In this document: positions 42,712 through 52,643 of the stretch, in pieces | Layout of the letters: each line of letters opens with the position of its first letter | How positions within the stretch are numbered: the stretch's first letter is position 1 | DNA from: Microbacterium sp. W4I4 | Lineage (GTDB): Bacteria; Actinomycetota; Actinomycetes; Actinomycetales; Microbacteriaceae | Direction: 5' to 3' | NCBI RefSeq assembly: GCF_030816235.1 | Contig: NZ_JAUSXT010000001.1 | Coordinates: forward strand, 3,472,001 to 3,536,000 | Length of the DNA: 64,000 nt | Program-made: the position numbers and the translations under genes | The notes under the pieces: generated by a model | The model's input: the letters and a program-made list of their open reading frames with translations, nothing else | Databases searched by the model: none | What the model was told of the DNA's origin: nothing

Positions 42712-44001
42712 GTGGCCCTGATCGTGCAGAAGTACGGCGGCTCGTCCGTCGCCGACGCAGAGAGCATCAAGCGCGTCGCGAAGCGCATCGTCGACACCCG
42801 TCGTGCCGGACACGACGTCGTCGTCGCGGTGAGCGCCATGGGCGACACCACCGACGAGCTGCTCGACCTCGCGCACGATGTCGCCCCGATCCCCGCGCCG
42901 CGGGAGCTGGACATGCTGCTCTCGAGCGGTGAGCGCATCTCGATGGCGCTGCTGGCGATGGCCATCCACTCGATGGGCTTCGAGGCGCGCTCGTTCACCG
43001 GCAGCCAGGCCGGCATGATCACCGACTCGCACCACGGCAAGGCCCGCATCGTCGATGTCACGCCCGTGCGCCTGCGCGAGGCGTTGGACGAGGGTGCGAT
43101 CGTCATCGTCGCCGGCTTCCAGGGCTTCAACCGCGACACCCGCGACATCACCACGCTCGGTCGCGGCGGCTCAGACACGACCGCCGTCGCGCTGGCCGCA
43201 GCGCTCAAGGCCGACGTGTGCGAGATCTACAGCGACGTCGACGGCATCTACACCGCCGACCCGCGCGTCATCCCGCAGGCGCGCAAGCTCGACCACGTCT
43301 CCAGCGAGGAGATGCTCGAACTCGCCGCCAACGGAGCCAAGGTGCTCTACATCCGCGCCGTCGAGTACGCCCGCCGCCAGGGCGTCCTCATCCACGCCCG
43401 CTCGACCTTCTCGTCGGCCGAGGGCACCTATGTTCTGGGCGAGGGCATGAAGAACCCGCGCGCATCCGAGGGAGCAGCAGTCATGGAAGAACCGATCGTC
43501 GCCGGCGTCGCCACCGACCTGAGCCAGGCCAAGATCACCGTCGCCGGTGTGCCCGATGTGCCCGGCAAGGCCGCTGAGATCTTCAAGATCGTCTCCAAGT
43601 CCGGCGCGAACGTCGACATGATCGTGCAGAACGTGTCGGCCGCCTCCACAGGCCGCACCGACATCTCCTTCACGCTGCCGAAGGCCGACGCCACGGCCAC
43701 GCTGAAGGCGCTCGCCGCCGAGCAGTCCGAGGTCGGTTTCGAGAACCTGCTGCACGACGACCAGATCGGCAAGCTCTCCGTCGTGGGCGCCGGCATGCGC
43801 ACGCACTCCGGCGTCTCGGCGATCCTCTTCGAGGCGCTCAGCGAGGGCGGTATCAACATCGAGATGATCTCCACCTCCGAGATCCGCATCTCAGTCGTGC
43901 TGCGCGGCTCCGACCTCGCCGATGCCGCCCGTGCCGTGCACACCGCCTACGGTCTCGACAGCGAGATCGAAGCCGTCGTGCACGCCGGCACCGGCCGCTG
44001 A
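42712..44001 (+). CDS. lysC: Aspartate kinase LysC
   Basis: A 429-aa enzyme that phosphorylates aspartate in the first step toward lysine, threonine, methionine and diaminopimelate. Catalytic signatures are [15 protein letters not shown] at the N-terminus, [18 protein letters not shown] and [15 protein letters not shown]. Two ACT domains follow (about 265-429) for feedback control. The GTG at 42712 has CGGGAG 5 nt upstream. An internal ATG probably makes a separate beta subunit. asd follows after one intervening gene. Confidence 0.95.
   Translation: MALIVQKYGGSSVADAESIKRVAKRIVDTRRAGHDVVVAVSAMGDTTDELLDLAHDVAPIPAPRELDMLLSSGERISMALLAMAIHSMGFEARSFTGSQAGMITDSHHGKARIVDVTPVRLREALDEGAIVIVAGFQGFNRDTRDITTLGRGGSDTTAVALAAALKADVCEIYSDVDGIYTADPRVIPQARKLDHVSSEEMLELAANGAKVLYIRAVEYARRQGVLIHARSTFSSAEGTYVLGEGMKNPRASEGAAVMEEPIVAGVATDLSQAKITVAGVPDVPGKAAEIFKIVSKSGANVDMIVQNVSAASTGRTDISFTLPKADATATLKALAAEQSEVGFENLLHDDQIGKLSVVGAGMRTHSGVSAILFEALSEGGINIEMISTSEIRISVVLRGSDLADAARAVHTAYGLDSEIEAVVHAGTGR
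43483..44001 (+). CDS. lysC: Probable internal start giving the aspartate kinase beta subunit
   Basis: An in-frame ATG at 43483 is preceded by GAGGGAG (43468-43474) at 8-nt spacing and opens [17 protein letters not shown], directly before the ACT domains. The 172-aa product matches the known actinobacterial arrangement (as in Corynebacterium) in which lysC encodes an alpha subunit and an overlapping regulatory beta subunit. Use of this start is inferred. Confidence 0.6.
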   Translation: MEEPIVAGVATDLSQAKITVAGVPDVPGKAAEIFKIVSKSGANVDMIVQNVSAASTGRTDISFTLPKADATATLKALAAEQSEVGFENLLHDDQIGKLSVVGAGMRTHSGVSAILFEALSEGGINIEMISTSEIRISVVLRGSDLADAARAVHTAYGLDSEIEAVVHAGTGR

Positions 44002-44044
44002 ACCACAGCATCCGCCTGCTGGTGGGCTTCCGCCCGCCTCGTCA

Positions 44045-44110
44045 ACGACGAATGTCGGACCGTCCGACGGATGCCGGCGCAGATTCACGGTCTGCGCTGA
44101 CATCCGTCGT
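44045..44110. repeat. Compound palindrome after lysC
   Basis: An outer stem ACGACGAATGTC (44045-44056) with GACATCCGTCGT (44099-44110) has 11 of 12 pairs. Inside are the small palindrome CGGACCGTCCG (44056-44066) and a stem GCGCAGA (44077-44083) with TCTGCGC (44091-44097). There is no T-run. It is probably a terminator or structural repeat of the lysC transcript. Confidence 0.5.
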
Positions 44111-44159
44111 CTGCGCCGACATCTGTGGACGGCGAGCGGGGCGCCAGGCAACGGGTGGA

Positions 44160-44165
44160 TAGGAT
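44160..44165 (+). promoter_or_regulatory. -10 element TAGGAT, leaderless promoter of the GNAT gene
   Basis: TAGGAT ends 6 nt before the GTG start at 44172. Confidence 0.6.
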
Positions 44166-44171
44166 CGACGG

Positions 44172-44651
44172 GTGACAGCATCAGCGGCGAAATCGGAAAC
44201 CGCGGCGGATGCTGTGATCATCCGCGCAGTGGAGCCGGCCGACCGTGATGCGTGGTCAGCGCTGTTCCGCGGTTACCGCGACTTCTACGAGCTGCCGCAT
44301 GATGAGACCGTCATCGACACCGTATGGGACTGGCTGCAGGACCCCGCGCACGAGCTGAACGGGCTGGTCGCCCTGCGCGACGGCGCCCCGATCGGCATCG
44401 CGCACTGGCGACGGTTCTCCCGTCCCTCGCGCGGCGCGACGGCGATCTTCCTCGACGACCTCTTCCTGGCCGAAAGCGCCCGCGGTGGGGGAGTCGGCAC
44501 GGCATTGCTCGCCGAGCTGCACCGCATCGCGCACGATGAGGGACTCCTCGAGGTGCGCTGGATCACGTCGTACGACAACACGGATGCCCAGAGGTTGTAC
44601 GACCGGCTCGCGCTCCGCGCCCCGTTCCACACCTACATCGACCAGGTCTGA
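44172..44651 (+). CDS. GNAT-family N-acetyltransferase
   Basis: A 159-aa acetyl-CoA-dependent acetyltransferase. The acetyl-CoA pyrophosphate loop is RGGGVGTALLAEL (the R/QxxGxG/A motif), preceded by the beta-strand IFLDDLFLAES and followed by RWITSYDNTDAQRLYDRL, the usual C-terminal part. The substrate is unknown. Its place between lysC and asd may be chance, since it has its own leaderless promoter. Confidence 0.88.
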   Translation: MTASAAKSETAADAVIIRAVEPADRDAWSALFRGYRDFYELPHDETVIDTVWDWLQDPAHELNGLVALRDGAPIGIAHWRRFSRPSRGATAIFLDDLFLAESARGGGVGTALLAELHRIAHDEGLLEVRWITSYDNTDAQRLYDRLALRAPFHTYIDQV

Positions 44652-44672
44652 CTGCGGCACGCCGGGGCACCT

Positions 44673-44739
44673 GCACGACCACGGAACACCTGCACGAGCC
44701 GGGCGGCGATCCGCTCGTGCATCCGTTTCCGAGTCGTGC
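44673..44739. repeat. Nested three-stem inverted repeat
   Basis: GCACGAC (44673-44679), CGGAA (44682-44686) and TGCACGAGC (44691-44699) pair in order with GTCGTGC (44733-44739), TTCCG (44727-44731) and GCTCGTGCA (44713-44721). It lies in the 247-bp gap between the GNAT gene and asd, which otherwise holds only the asd promoter and leader. Confidence 0.55.
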
Positions 44740-44805
44740 TTCCGTTCGCGCGGCACCTCGGCCATCCGCGCCGTCACGACGGATCCGCCTCCCACGGCGA
44801 GCGGG

Positions 44806-45972
<1,167 letters not shown>

Positions 45973-45977
45973 ACGAA

Positions 45978-46044
45978 CCCGTCTATATGGCGCAAACCGC
46001 CCCGCTTTCGCATGAAAAGGGGCGGTTTGCGCCATATAGACGGG
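45978..46044. repeat. Perfect 26-bp inverted repeat (GTCTAT-type family)
   Basis: Arms at 45978-46003 and 46019-46044 are perfectly complementary. They begin CCCGTCTATATGGCGC and end in a GC-rich CGCCCC core, with a 15-nt loop (GCTTTCGCATGAAAA) that can pair further. It is placed 6 bp after the asd stop and ahead of mqo, in a tandem gene arrangement. It is the strongest member of the family also seen at 7163 and 18611. Confidence 0.85.
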
Positions 46045-46080
46045 CGGGGCGGGCGGGAAAGCGGCATGGATGCTGACGGC

Positions 46081-46086
46081 TAGACT
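46081..46086 (+). promoter_or_regulatory. -10 element TAGACT, leaderless mqo promoter
   Basis: TAGACT ends 6 nt before the GTG start at 46093. Confidence 0.65.
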
Positions 46087-46092
46087 TGTCTG

Positions 46093-47565
46093 GTGACTGA
46101 AACCGTCGATGTCGTTCTGATCGGTGGGGGCATCATGTCCGCCACTCTGGGTACCCTGCTGCACGAACTGCAGCCGGACTGGAAGATCGTCGCCTACGAG
46201 CGACTGAGCGACGTCGCGCTGGAGAGCTCCAACCCCTGGAACAACGCCGGCACCGGCCACGCAGCGATGTGCGAGCTGAACTACATGCCGCAGGCGGAGG
46301 ACGGTTCGCTGGATCCTGCCAAGGCGATCTCGATCAACGAGCAGTTCCAGCAGAGCCGTCAGCTCTGGTCGTCGCTGGTCGAGCGCGGCGTGCTCGACGC
46401 ACCGTCCACGTTCATCAACTCCACGCCGCACATGACATTCGTGCGCGGGGAGAAGGACGTCGCCTTCCTGAAGGCGCGCTATGAGGTGCTCAAGAAGCAG
46501 CCGCTGTTCTCCACCATCGAGTACAGCGAGGACTCCCGCGTCATCAACCAGTGGGCGCCGCTGCTCATGCAGAAGCGCATCAAGGGCGAGCCGTTCGCGG
46601 CGACCCGCGTGGCCGCCGGTACGGATGTCGACTTCGGCGCCCTCACCCACCAGCTCTTCGCGCACCTGGGCGACTCCGGCGTGGACGTGCGCACCAACCA
46701 CGAGGTGAAGAGCCTCAAGCGCCAGAAGGACGGCACCTGGCTGGTCAAGTACCGTCGCACGCTCGGACGCACGCCCGGTGATGTCAAGGCGAAGTTCGTC
46801 TTCGTCGGCGCCGGCGGCTGGGCGCTCAAGCTGCTGCAGAACAGCGGCATCCCCGAGATCGAGGGCTACGGCGTCTTCCCGATCGGCGGACAGTTCCTGA
46901 AGACCAGCAACCCCGCCGTCGTCGCCCAGCACAAGGCGAAGGTGTACTCGCAGGCCTCCGTCGGCGCCCCGCCGATGTCGGTGCCGCACCTCGACGCGCG
47001 TGTCGTCGACGGCGAGTCCTCACTGCTGTTCGGGCCGTTCGCGACGTTCAGCCCGAAGTTCCTCAAGAACGGCTCGATGTTCGACATCGTCTCGCAGGTG
47101 CGCGCCCACAACCTCTGGCCGATGCTGCGCGTGGCCGTCGCCAACCCCGACCTGATCACCTACCTGGTCAGCGAGCTGGTCAAGACCCACAGCAAGAAGG
47201 TCGACAGCCTGCGCACGTTCATGCCGACCGCGAAGGACGAGGACTGGACGCTGATCCAGGCCGGTCAGCGCGCCCAGGTGATGAAGAAGGATGCCAAGAA
47301 GGGCGGCGTGCTGCAGTTCGGCACCGAGGTCATAGCCTCGGAGGACGGCTCGATCGCAGGGCTCCTCGGCGCCTCGCCTGGAGCGTCCACGGCCGTGCCG
47401 ATCATGCTCGGACTGCTGGAGCGCTGCTTCCCGGAGCAGTTCCCGGCCTGGCAGCCGGCGCTGAAGGAGCTGATCCCGACGCTGGGGCAGACCCTCAACG
47501 ACCGGCCCGAGGTCGCCGAAGAGTCGATGAGCGAGACCGCTGCGACGCTGTCGCTCACGGCCTGA
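46093..47565 (+). CDS. mqo: Malate:quinone oxidoreductase Mqo
   Basis: A 490-aa, FAD-dependent peripheral membrane enzyme that oxidises malate to oxaloacetate and passes electrons to quinone. DVVLIGGGIMSATLGTLL is the FAD-binding Rossmann motif. SSNPWNNAGTGHAAMCELNY, NSTPHMTFVRG and the C-terminal LLGASPGASTAVPIML are family signatures. It starts with GTG on a leaderless message. The tdk gene follows 10 bp after its stop. Confidence 0.96.
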   Translation: MTETVDVVLIGGGIMSATLGTLLHELQPDWKIVAYERLSDVALESSNPWNNAGTGHAAMCELNYMPQAEDGSLDPAKAISINEQFQQSRQLWSSLVERGVLDAPSTFINSTPHMTFVRGEKDVAFLKARYEVLKKQPLFSTIEYSEDSRVINQWAPLLMQKRIKGEPFAATRVAAGTDVDFGALTHQLFAHLGDSGVDVRTNHEVKSLKRQKDGTWLVKYRRTLGRTPGDVKAKFVFVGAGGWALKLLQNSGIPEIEGYGVFPIGGQFLKTSNPAVVAQHKAKVYSQASVGAPPMSVPHLDARVVDGESSLLFGPFATFSPKFLKNGSMFDIVSQVRAHNLWPMLRVAVANPDLITYLVSELVKTHSKKVDSLRTFMPTAKDEDWTLIQAGQRAQVMKKDAKKGGVLQFGTEVIASEDGSIAGLLGASPGASTAVPIMLGLLERCFPEQFPAWQPALKELIPTLGQTLNDRPEVAEESMSETAATLSLTA

Positions 47566-47575
47566 CGGAGCCACC

Positions 47576-48208
47576 GTGGCGAAGCTCTACTTCCGCTACG
47601 GCGCGATGAACTCCGGCAAGTCGACCGCCCTGCTGCAGGCCGCGTACAACTACGAGGAGCGCGGCCAGCGCGTGCTGCTCGCCAAGCCCGAGATCGACAC
47701 CAAGGGCGCCTCGCAGATCGAGAGCCGACTCGGCATGACCCGCGAGGTGGACTTCCTGATCGGCGCGGGCGATGACGCACGGGCGCTGTTCAGCGCTCAA
47801 CGCGCGCGTGTGCAGCGCGAAGGCGACGAGGAGCTCTTGCCCGCCGACCGCCCGAGCGACGTCGCGTGCCTGCTGATCGACGAGGCGCAGTTCCTCACCG
47901 CCGAGCAGATCGACGACCTGTTCCGCATCGCAGTGCTCGACGGCATCCCGGTGATGGCATACGGCATCCGCAACGACTTCCGCACCCACGCGTTCCCAGG
48001 CTCCGCCCGTCTGCTGGCGATCGCGCACTCCCTCGAGGAGCTGAAGACGATCTGCCGATGCGGACGCAAGGCGGTGTTCAACGGGCGCAAGGTGGGCGGC
48101 CGGTTCGTCTTCGACGGCGACCAGGTCGCGATCGACGGCGTCGCGGTCACCTACGAGTCGCTGTGCGGGAACTGCTACCTCGAGGAGTCCGGGGGAGTGC
48201 TGGGATAG
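47576..48208 (+). CDS. tdk: Thymidine kinase
   Basis: A 210-aa type II thymidine kinase for salvage of thymidine. The P-loop is GAMNSGKST (residues 9-17), the Walker B-like segment LLIDEAQFLTAEQ, and the zinc-binding cysteines CRCGRK and CGNCYLEESG. The GTG start has GGAG 5 nt upstream and lies 10 bp after mqo, so the two may be co-transcribed. Confidence 0.95.
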   Translation: MAKLYFRYGAMNSGKSTALLQAAYNYEERGQRVLLAKPEIDTKGASQIESRLGMTREVDFLIGAGDDARALFSAQRARVQREGDEELLPADRPSDVACLLIDEAQFLTAEQIDDLFRIAVLDGIPVMAYGIRNDFRTHAFPGSARLLAIAHSLEELKTICRCGRKAVFNGRKVGGRFVFDGDQVAIDGVAVTYESLCGNCYLEESGGVLG

Positions 48209-48217
48209 CACCCCGGC

Positions 48218-48260
48218 TTGCGTGGTCTGACCACACCGGATAACCTGTGGTCAGACCACA
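48218..48260 (+). promoter_or_regulatory. lldR-lldD promoter with two FadR-type operators
   Basis: A promoter with -35 TTGCGT (48218-48223), a 17-bp spacer and -10 TAACCT (48241-48246) is covered by two palindromes. GTGGTCTGACCAC (48222-48234) overlaps the -35, and TGTGGTCAGACCACA (48246-48260) overlaps the -10 and start site. Both fit the TGGTNNNACCA consensus of the FadR/LldR subfamily. Autorepression by the downstream LldR, relieved by lactate, is the expected logic. Confidence 0.8.
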
Positions 48261-48269
48261 GGAGGACGG

Positions 48270-49010
48270 ATGTCGGAGTCGAAGGCGATACCAGGTGAGC
48301 CGACCGCGACCCAGCGCGCCTGGCGCACCGTTCTTGCGCGCATCGAGAGCGATCTGCTCGACGGCACGCTCGGGCCCGGTGACCGGCTTCCCTCCGAGCG
48401 CGACCTCGCCGCTGAACTCGGCGTCGGGCGCTCCAGCGTGCGCGAGGCCCTGCGCGTGCTCGAGGTCATGGGGCTGATCCGCACCGCGACCGGTTCAGGG
48501 CCCCAGGCGGGCGCCATCGTGATCGCGGCGCCCTCCGGGGGCATGTCGACCCTGCTGCGCCTTCAAGTGGCCGCACAGGGCTTCCCGCTGGCGGATGTGG
48601 TGCAGACCCGGCTCGTGCTCGAGGATGCCGTGGCGGCGCGCCTCAGCGCCGACCCGCAGCGCGACTTCGCCGGCGTCCGCGGCATCCTGAACGCGATGGA
48701 TGCCGACGATCTCACCGCCCCGGAGTTCCTCGTGCTCGATGCCGAGCTGCACTACGCGCTCGCCGAGGCATCCGGCAACACCGTCATCGCGGCGATGATG
48801 GCGGGCCTGCGCACCGCCATCGAGTCGTACGTCCTGGAGGGCTCGGCCCGCATCGACGACTGGGATGCCATGGCATCCCACCTGCGCGCTGAGCATCACG
48901 AGATCGTCGACGCGATCGAGGCGGGCAGGACGGATGCCGCACGCGACCTCGTCCGCGCCCACATCACCGGCTATTACACCGCCGCCGGGCTCGTGCCCGG
49001 TGCGCACTGA
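48270..49010 (+). CDS. GntR/FadR-family regulator, likely LldR
   Basis: A 246-aa repressor. The N-terminal winged helix has [39 protein letters not shown] (residues 33-71). The C-terminal FCD ligand domain includes the metal-binding pattern [22 protein letters not shown] and HITGYY. GGAGG lies 4 nt before the ATG. Position directly before lldD and the two operators in front of it make it the lactate-responsive regulator of this operon. Confidence 0.88.
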   Translation: MSESKAIPGEPTATQRAWRTVLARIESDLLDGTLGPGDRLPSERDLAAELGVGRSSVREALRVLEVMGLIRTATGSGPQAGAIVIAAPSGGMSTLLRLQVAAQGFPLADVVQTRLVLEDAVAARLSADPQRDFAGVRGILNAMDADDLTAPEFLVLDAELHYALAEASGNTVIAAMMAGLRTAIESYVLEGSARIDDWDAMASHLRAEHHEIVDAIEAGRTDAARDLVRAHITGYYTAAGLVPGAH

Positions 49011-49035
49011 CACGACCCACCAGAGAGGAGCACCC

Positions 49036-50295
49036 ATGGTCCAGCGCCAGATGCCCAACCCCGCCGAACTGCTCGAGCTGATGAAGTTCAAGAAGCCCGA
49101 ACTCAACGGCCGCAAGCGACGCCTCGACGCCGCGCTCACGATCAACGACCTGCGCACGATCGCCAAGCGCCGCACCCCGAAGGCCGCCTTCGACTACACC
49201 GACGGCGCCGCCGAGGGCGAGCTGTCGCTGGCCCGCGCCAGGCAGGCGTTCGAGGACGTGGAGTTCCATCCCGGCATCCTCCGGCCCGCGCCGACCGTCG
49301 ACACCTCGGTCGAGATCCTCGGCGGACCGTCCGCGCTGCCGTTCGGCATCGCGCCCACCGGATTCACCCGGCTCATGCAGACCGAGGGCGAGACCGCAGG
49401 TGCGGGAGCCGCGGCCGCCGCCGGCATCCCCTTCACCCTGTCCACACTGGGCACCACCTCGATCGAGGACGTGAAGGCCGCCAACCCGCACGGGCGCAAC
49501 TGGTTCCAGCTGTACGTCATGCGCGACCGCGATATCTCCTACGAGCTCGCCCGCCGAGCGGCGGCCTCCGGGTTCGACACCCTGCAGTTCACGGTCGACA
49601 CCCCGGTCGCCGGCGCCCGCCTGCGCGACAAGCGCAACGGCTTCAGCATCCCGCCGCAGCTGACCCTCGGCACGATCATCAACGCGATCCCTCGGCCATG
49701 GTGGTGGTACGACTTCCTCACCACGCCCAAGCTCGAGTTCGCCTCGCTCAGCACGACCGGCGGCACCGTCGGCGAACTGCTGGACGCGGCCATGGACCCC
49801 ACGATCAGCTACGACGACCTGGCCGTCATCCGCGATATCTGGCCAGGCAAGATCGTCATCAAGGGCGTGCAGAACGTCGAGGACTCCGTGCGGCTGAAGG
49901 ACGCCGGTGTCGACGGCATCGTGCTCTCCAATCACGGCGGGCGTCAGCTCGACCGCGCGCCGATCCCGTTCCGCCTGCTTCCGCACGTGCGCAAGGCCGT
50001 CGGCGACGATTTCACGGTCATGGTCGACACCGGCATCATGAACGGCGCCGACATCGTGGCATCCGTCGCCCTCGGCGCGGACTTCACGCTCATCGGACGC
50101 GCCTACCTGTACGGCCTGATGGCCGGCGGACGCGAGGGCGTGGACCGCACCATCGCGATCCTGCGCACCGAGATCGAGCGCACCATGCGTCTGCTCGGCG
50201 TCTCCTCGCTCGCCGAGCTGGAGCCGGGGCACGTCACGCAGCTGGCGCGGCTGGTGCCCGTCGCCGGTGCGGCATCCGAGGCCGCCGTCCGCTGA
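49036..50295 (+). CDS. lldD: FMN-dependent L-lactate dehydrogenase LldD
   Basis: A 419-aa alpha-hydroxy-acid dehydrogenase that oxidises L-lactate to pyruvate using FMN, probably passing electrons to quinone. Motifs seen: [40 protein letters not shown], the lysine in IVIKGVQN, and the catalytic H300 with substrate arginine in [15 protein letters not shown] at 49025-49030 supports the ATG. It is co-transcribed with lldR 25 bp upstream. Confidence 0.93.
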   Translation: MVQRQMPNPAELLELMKFKKPELNGRKRRLDAALTINDLRTIAKRRTPKAAFDYTDGAAEGELSLARARQAFEDVEFHPGILRPAPTVDTSVEILGGPSALPFGIAPTGFTRLMQTEGETAGAGAAAAAGIPFTLSTLGTTSIEDVKAANPHGRNWFQLYVMRDRDISYELARRAAASGFDTLQFTVDTPVAGARLRDKRNGFSIPPQLTLGTIINAIPRPWWWYDFLTTPKLEFASLSTTGGTVGELLDAAMDPTISYDDLAVIRDIWPGKIVIKGVQNVEDSVRLKDAGVDGIVLSNHGGRQLDRAPIPFRLLPHVRKAVGDDFTVMVDTGIMNGADIVASVALGADFTLIGRAYLYGLMAGGREGVDRTIAILRTEIERTMRLLGVSSLAELEPGHVTQLARLVPVAGAASEAAVR

Positions 50296-50315
50296 CGTCC
50301 CGCGGCGATGCCACA

Positions 50316-50429
50316 TGTCCCAGTAGCGGTGGGTCGCGATGCTGCGCATCCGCCGCTTCTGGGACACGGTGGCTGACCGGGCGCAGAACGGGCGGGTCGA
50401 CGGATGCCTGACCCGCCGCTGCTGGGACA
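50316..50429. repeat. Inverted repeat with three TGTCCCAG-type copies
   Basis: TGTCCCAGTAGCGGTGGGTC (50316-50335) faces GACCCGCCGCTGCTGGGACA (50410-50429), with 18 of 20 matching. A third copy, CCGCTTCTGGGACA, lies at about 50353-50366 in the second orientation. The block separates the convergent lldD and HAD-phosphatase genes and could act as a bidirectional terminator. Confidence 0.65.
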
Positions 50430-50444
50430 CTGCTCCGGATGCGA

Positions 50445-51218
50445 TCAGCGGGCGACGGGCGCCGGCAGCGTCTCCAGCAGCGCATCGAGCTTGTCGGCGG
50501 TGTCCTGCCAGCCCTCGACGGCCACAGAGGGCACGCCGATCGCGAGCACGGGGTAGTCGTTGCCGCCCTCGTCCAGCCGGTCGCCGTAGAAGAGCATGTC
50601 GGTGAGCGCGATGCCGGTGTGCTCGGCGAGCTGACGCATGCCGAACGCCTTGTCGATCCCCGCGCTCGTGATGTCGATCGAGGTGGAGCCGCCCGAGCGC
50701 ACCTCGAGACCGGGCAGGCGCGCCGCGACGGCATCGCGCAGCAGAGTGCGCTTCGCGCCATCAGGATCCCAGGCGTGCTTCGCCTCGCCCGGCGCCTGCT
50801 GGCCGAGGGCCGAGAACGTGATCTGCGAACCGCGGTCCTCGAGGATCTCGCCCCACGGCTCGCTCTCCCACAGGCCCAGACGTTCGGCCTCCTCGCGCAG
50901 GGCGGTGAGCGCGGCCGACTTCTCGTCATCCGTCAGATCGTGTGCGTAGACGGCGCTGAAACCGGCCCCGTCATGACGCAGGTAGCGAGTGCCGCACGTG
51001 GGCAGCAGATGCAGCCGGGACAGATCGGATGCTGCCGCGTCGGCCAGCTGCGCGATCACCTGCGTGCGGAACTGGTCCTCATTGCCGCCCGAGATGATGG
51101 CGACCTCCACGCGCTGCAGCAGAGCCAGCAGCAGGCCGGCGATACGGGCATCGATCCGTGCCTTGGAAGGCGCGAGCGTGTCATCGAGGTCGAAGGCGAC
51201 CAGGCGAGGTGTCGTCAT
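50445..51218 (-). CDS. HAD-superfamily phosphatase (Cof/PMM-like)
   Basis: 257 aa. LVAFDLDDTLAPSKA gives the nucleophile D10 and acid/base D12. A C2-type cap domain fills the middle, and the metal-binding GDRLDEGGNDYP is near the C-terminus. The pattern resembles phosphomannomutase-type and sucrose-phosphate-phosphatase-type HAD enzymes, but the substrate is unknown. The ATG at 51218 begins directly before the first HAD motif; upstream open frame is non-homologous. Confidence 0.85.
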   Translation of the reverse strand: MTTPRLVAFDLDDTLAPSKARIDARIAGLLLALLQRVEVAIISGGNEDQFRTQVIAQLADAAASDLSRLHLLPTCGTRYLRHDGAGFSAVYAHDLTDDEKSAALTALREEAERLGLWESEPWGEILEDRGSQITFSALGQQAPGEAKHAWDPDGAKRTLLRDAVAARLPGLEVRSGGSTSIDITSAGIDKAFGMRQLAEHTGIALTDMLFYGDRLDEGGNDYPVLAIGVPSVAVEGWQDTADKLDALLETLPAPVAR

Positions 51219-51520
51219 GATGAATTCAGGATATCGGAGGGGGCTGTGGGGATGGCGAGGGGGCCTCGGAGGCTGCACCTGCGCCGGCATCCGTTCGCCC
51301 GGTGCAGGGGTGGGCGGGAGGGTGGGTGCTCGCCGCTTCGCGGCATCGCGGAGGGCTCGGGACGTCTCGCCGCTGGCGCGGCTCCCCTTGTAGACCGTCT
51401 TGCGACGGGGTGCGTCCCCACCGCGCCCTCCACCCGCCGCTCGTCATGGAGACTCGTTGCGTCGGGTGTTCGGCGGCGGGCGGAGCCTCCTGCGCGGCGG
51501 GGCCCCGCTGTAATCGCTCG
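51219..51520. other. Gene-free GC-rich spacer
   Basis: About 300 bp between the HAD-phosphatase gene and the tRNA-Pro terminator. No coding frame with family resemblance, RNA gene or clear promoter was seen apart from a TATCCT box on the minus strand (51228-51233) that may serve the phosphatase. Parts of 51320-51500 look like intergenic sequence that I associate with repeats in related genomes, but this could not be checked. Confidence 0.4.
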
Positions 51521-51570
51521 CGCATACGCAGAAGGACCCGCCCTGGAGGGCGGGTCCTTCTGCGTATGCG
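51521..51570 (-). terminator. Strong hairpin downstream of tRNA-Pro
   Basis: A perfect 23-bp stem, 51521-51543 with 51548-51570, and a TGGA loop directly after the 3' end of the tRNA gene. It probably ends the tRNA transcript. Confidence 0.8.
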
Positions 51571-51572
51571 GT

Positions 51573-51645
<73 letters not shown>

Positions 51646-51661
51646 CTGTTGCAACCGTTCG

Positions 51662-51667
51662 AGTCTA
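51662..51667 (-). promoter_or_regulatory. -10 element TAGACT of tRNA-Pro
   Basis: TAGACT on the minus strand, 16 nt before the mature tRNA 5' end. Confidence 0.5.
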
Positions 51668-51704
51668 CATGTCGCGGGCCGCAACTCCGAATCGACGCGT
51701 GCGA

Positions 51705-52643
51705 TCAGGCCGACCGCGCCGTCAGCGTGAGCAGCGTCGCCTCAGGACGGCAGGCGAAGCGCACCGGCGCGTAGATCGAATGCCCGCATCCGGCGCTCAC
51801 ATTCAGCGGCACGGTGCGCCCGCCATGGCTCCAGGTGCTCAACCCCTTGGCCTGCTTGAGAGGGATGTCGCAGTTCGCGACGATCGTCCCGTAGCCGGGA
51901 AGGCAGACCTGGCCGCCGTGGGTGTGGCCGCCGAAGACGGCATCCGCTCCGAAATCCACGAACCGGTTCAGCACCCGCTGGTAGGGTGCGTGCGTCACGC
52001 CCAGGACGGATGCATCGGACGGGCGAGACCCGAGCCCGGCCAGTGCATCGGGCAGCACGTCCAGCTCATCCCAGTCGCGGTGCGCGTCATCGACGCCGAA
52101 GAGGTCGACAGTGTTCCCGGCGACGTCCAGGCGCGCCGCGGCGTTGTTCAGGCCCTGCCAGCCGAGCTCCGCGGTGAAGAAGTCGTCCATCGCATCCGTG
52201 TCCAGAAGTTCGGGCTCACGGTGCTTCTGAGATGGCCCGCCGAAGTACTTCAGCGGATTGCGGGGCGAGGGCGCCTGCACGTCGTTCGAGCCGTGCACGA
52301 AGACACCCGGGATGCCCGCGAGAGGAGCGAAAGCCCGACGGATGCCGACCAGCCCGTCCCGGTGGCCCAGATTGTCACCTGTGTTCACGACCAGGTCGGG
52401 CTCGAGCTCTGCGAGCGAGGCCAACCAGTCCTGCTTGCGATGCTGCCAGGGCGCCATGTGCGCGTCCGACAGGTGCAGTACGCGGATCGGACGGCTTCCC
52501 GGGGTGAGCGCAGGGGCCGTCACCTCCCGGACCGTGAACAGATAGCGCTCGATGCCGATGCCCCACACAGCCGCAGCAGCACCAGCGGCCCCCACCGCGC
52601 CGAGCGCGATGAGGGCCGGGTGTGCTGACCGGTCAGAGGTCAA
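51705..52643 (-). CDS. Membrane-anchored metallophosphoesterase
   Basis: A 312-aa calcineurin-like phosphoesterase. One N-terminal membrane segment ([19 protein letters not shown]) precedes the catalytic domain with [21 protein letters not shown] (in place of the usual GNHD/E) and the His-rich [13 protein letters not shown]. It starts with TTG overlapping the PBP stop (TTGA), so it is translationally coupled to cell-wall synthesis. This genetic link to a class A PBP is common in actinobacteria. The substrate is unknown. Confidence 0.87.
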   Translation of the reverse strand: MTSDRSAHPALIALGAVGAAGAAAAVWGIGIERYLFTVREVTAPALTPGSRPIRVLHLSDAHMAPWQHRKQDWLASLAELEPDLVVNTGDNLGHRDGLVGIRRAFAPLAGIPGVFVHGSNDVQAPSPRNPLKYFGGPSQKHREPELLDTDAMDDFFTAELGWQGLNNAAARLDVAGNTVDLFGVDDAHRDWDELDVLPDALAGLGSRPSDASVLGVTHAPYQRVLNRFVDFGADAVFGGHTHGGQVCLPGYGTIVANCDIPLKQAKGLSTWSHGGRTVPLNVSAGCGHSIYAPVRFACRPEATLLTLTARSA

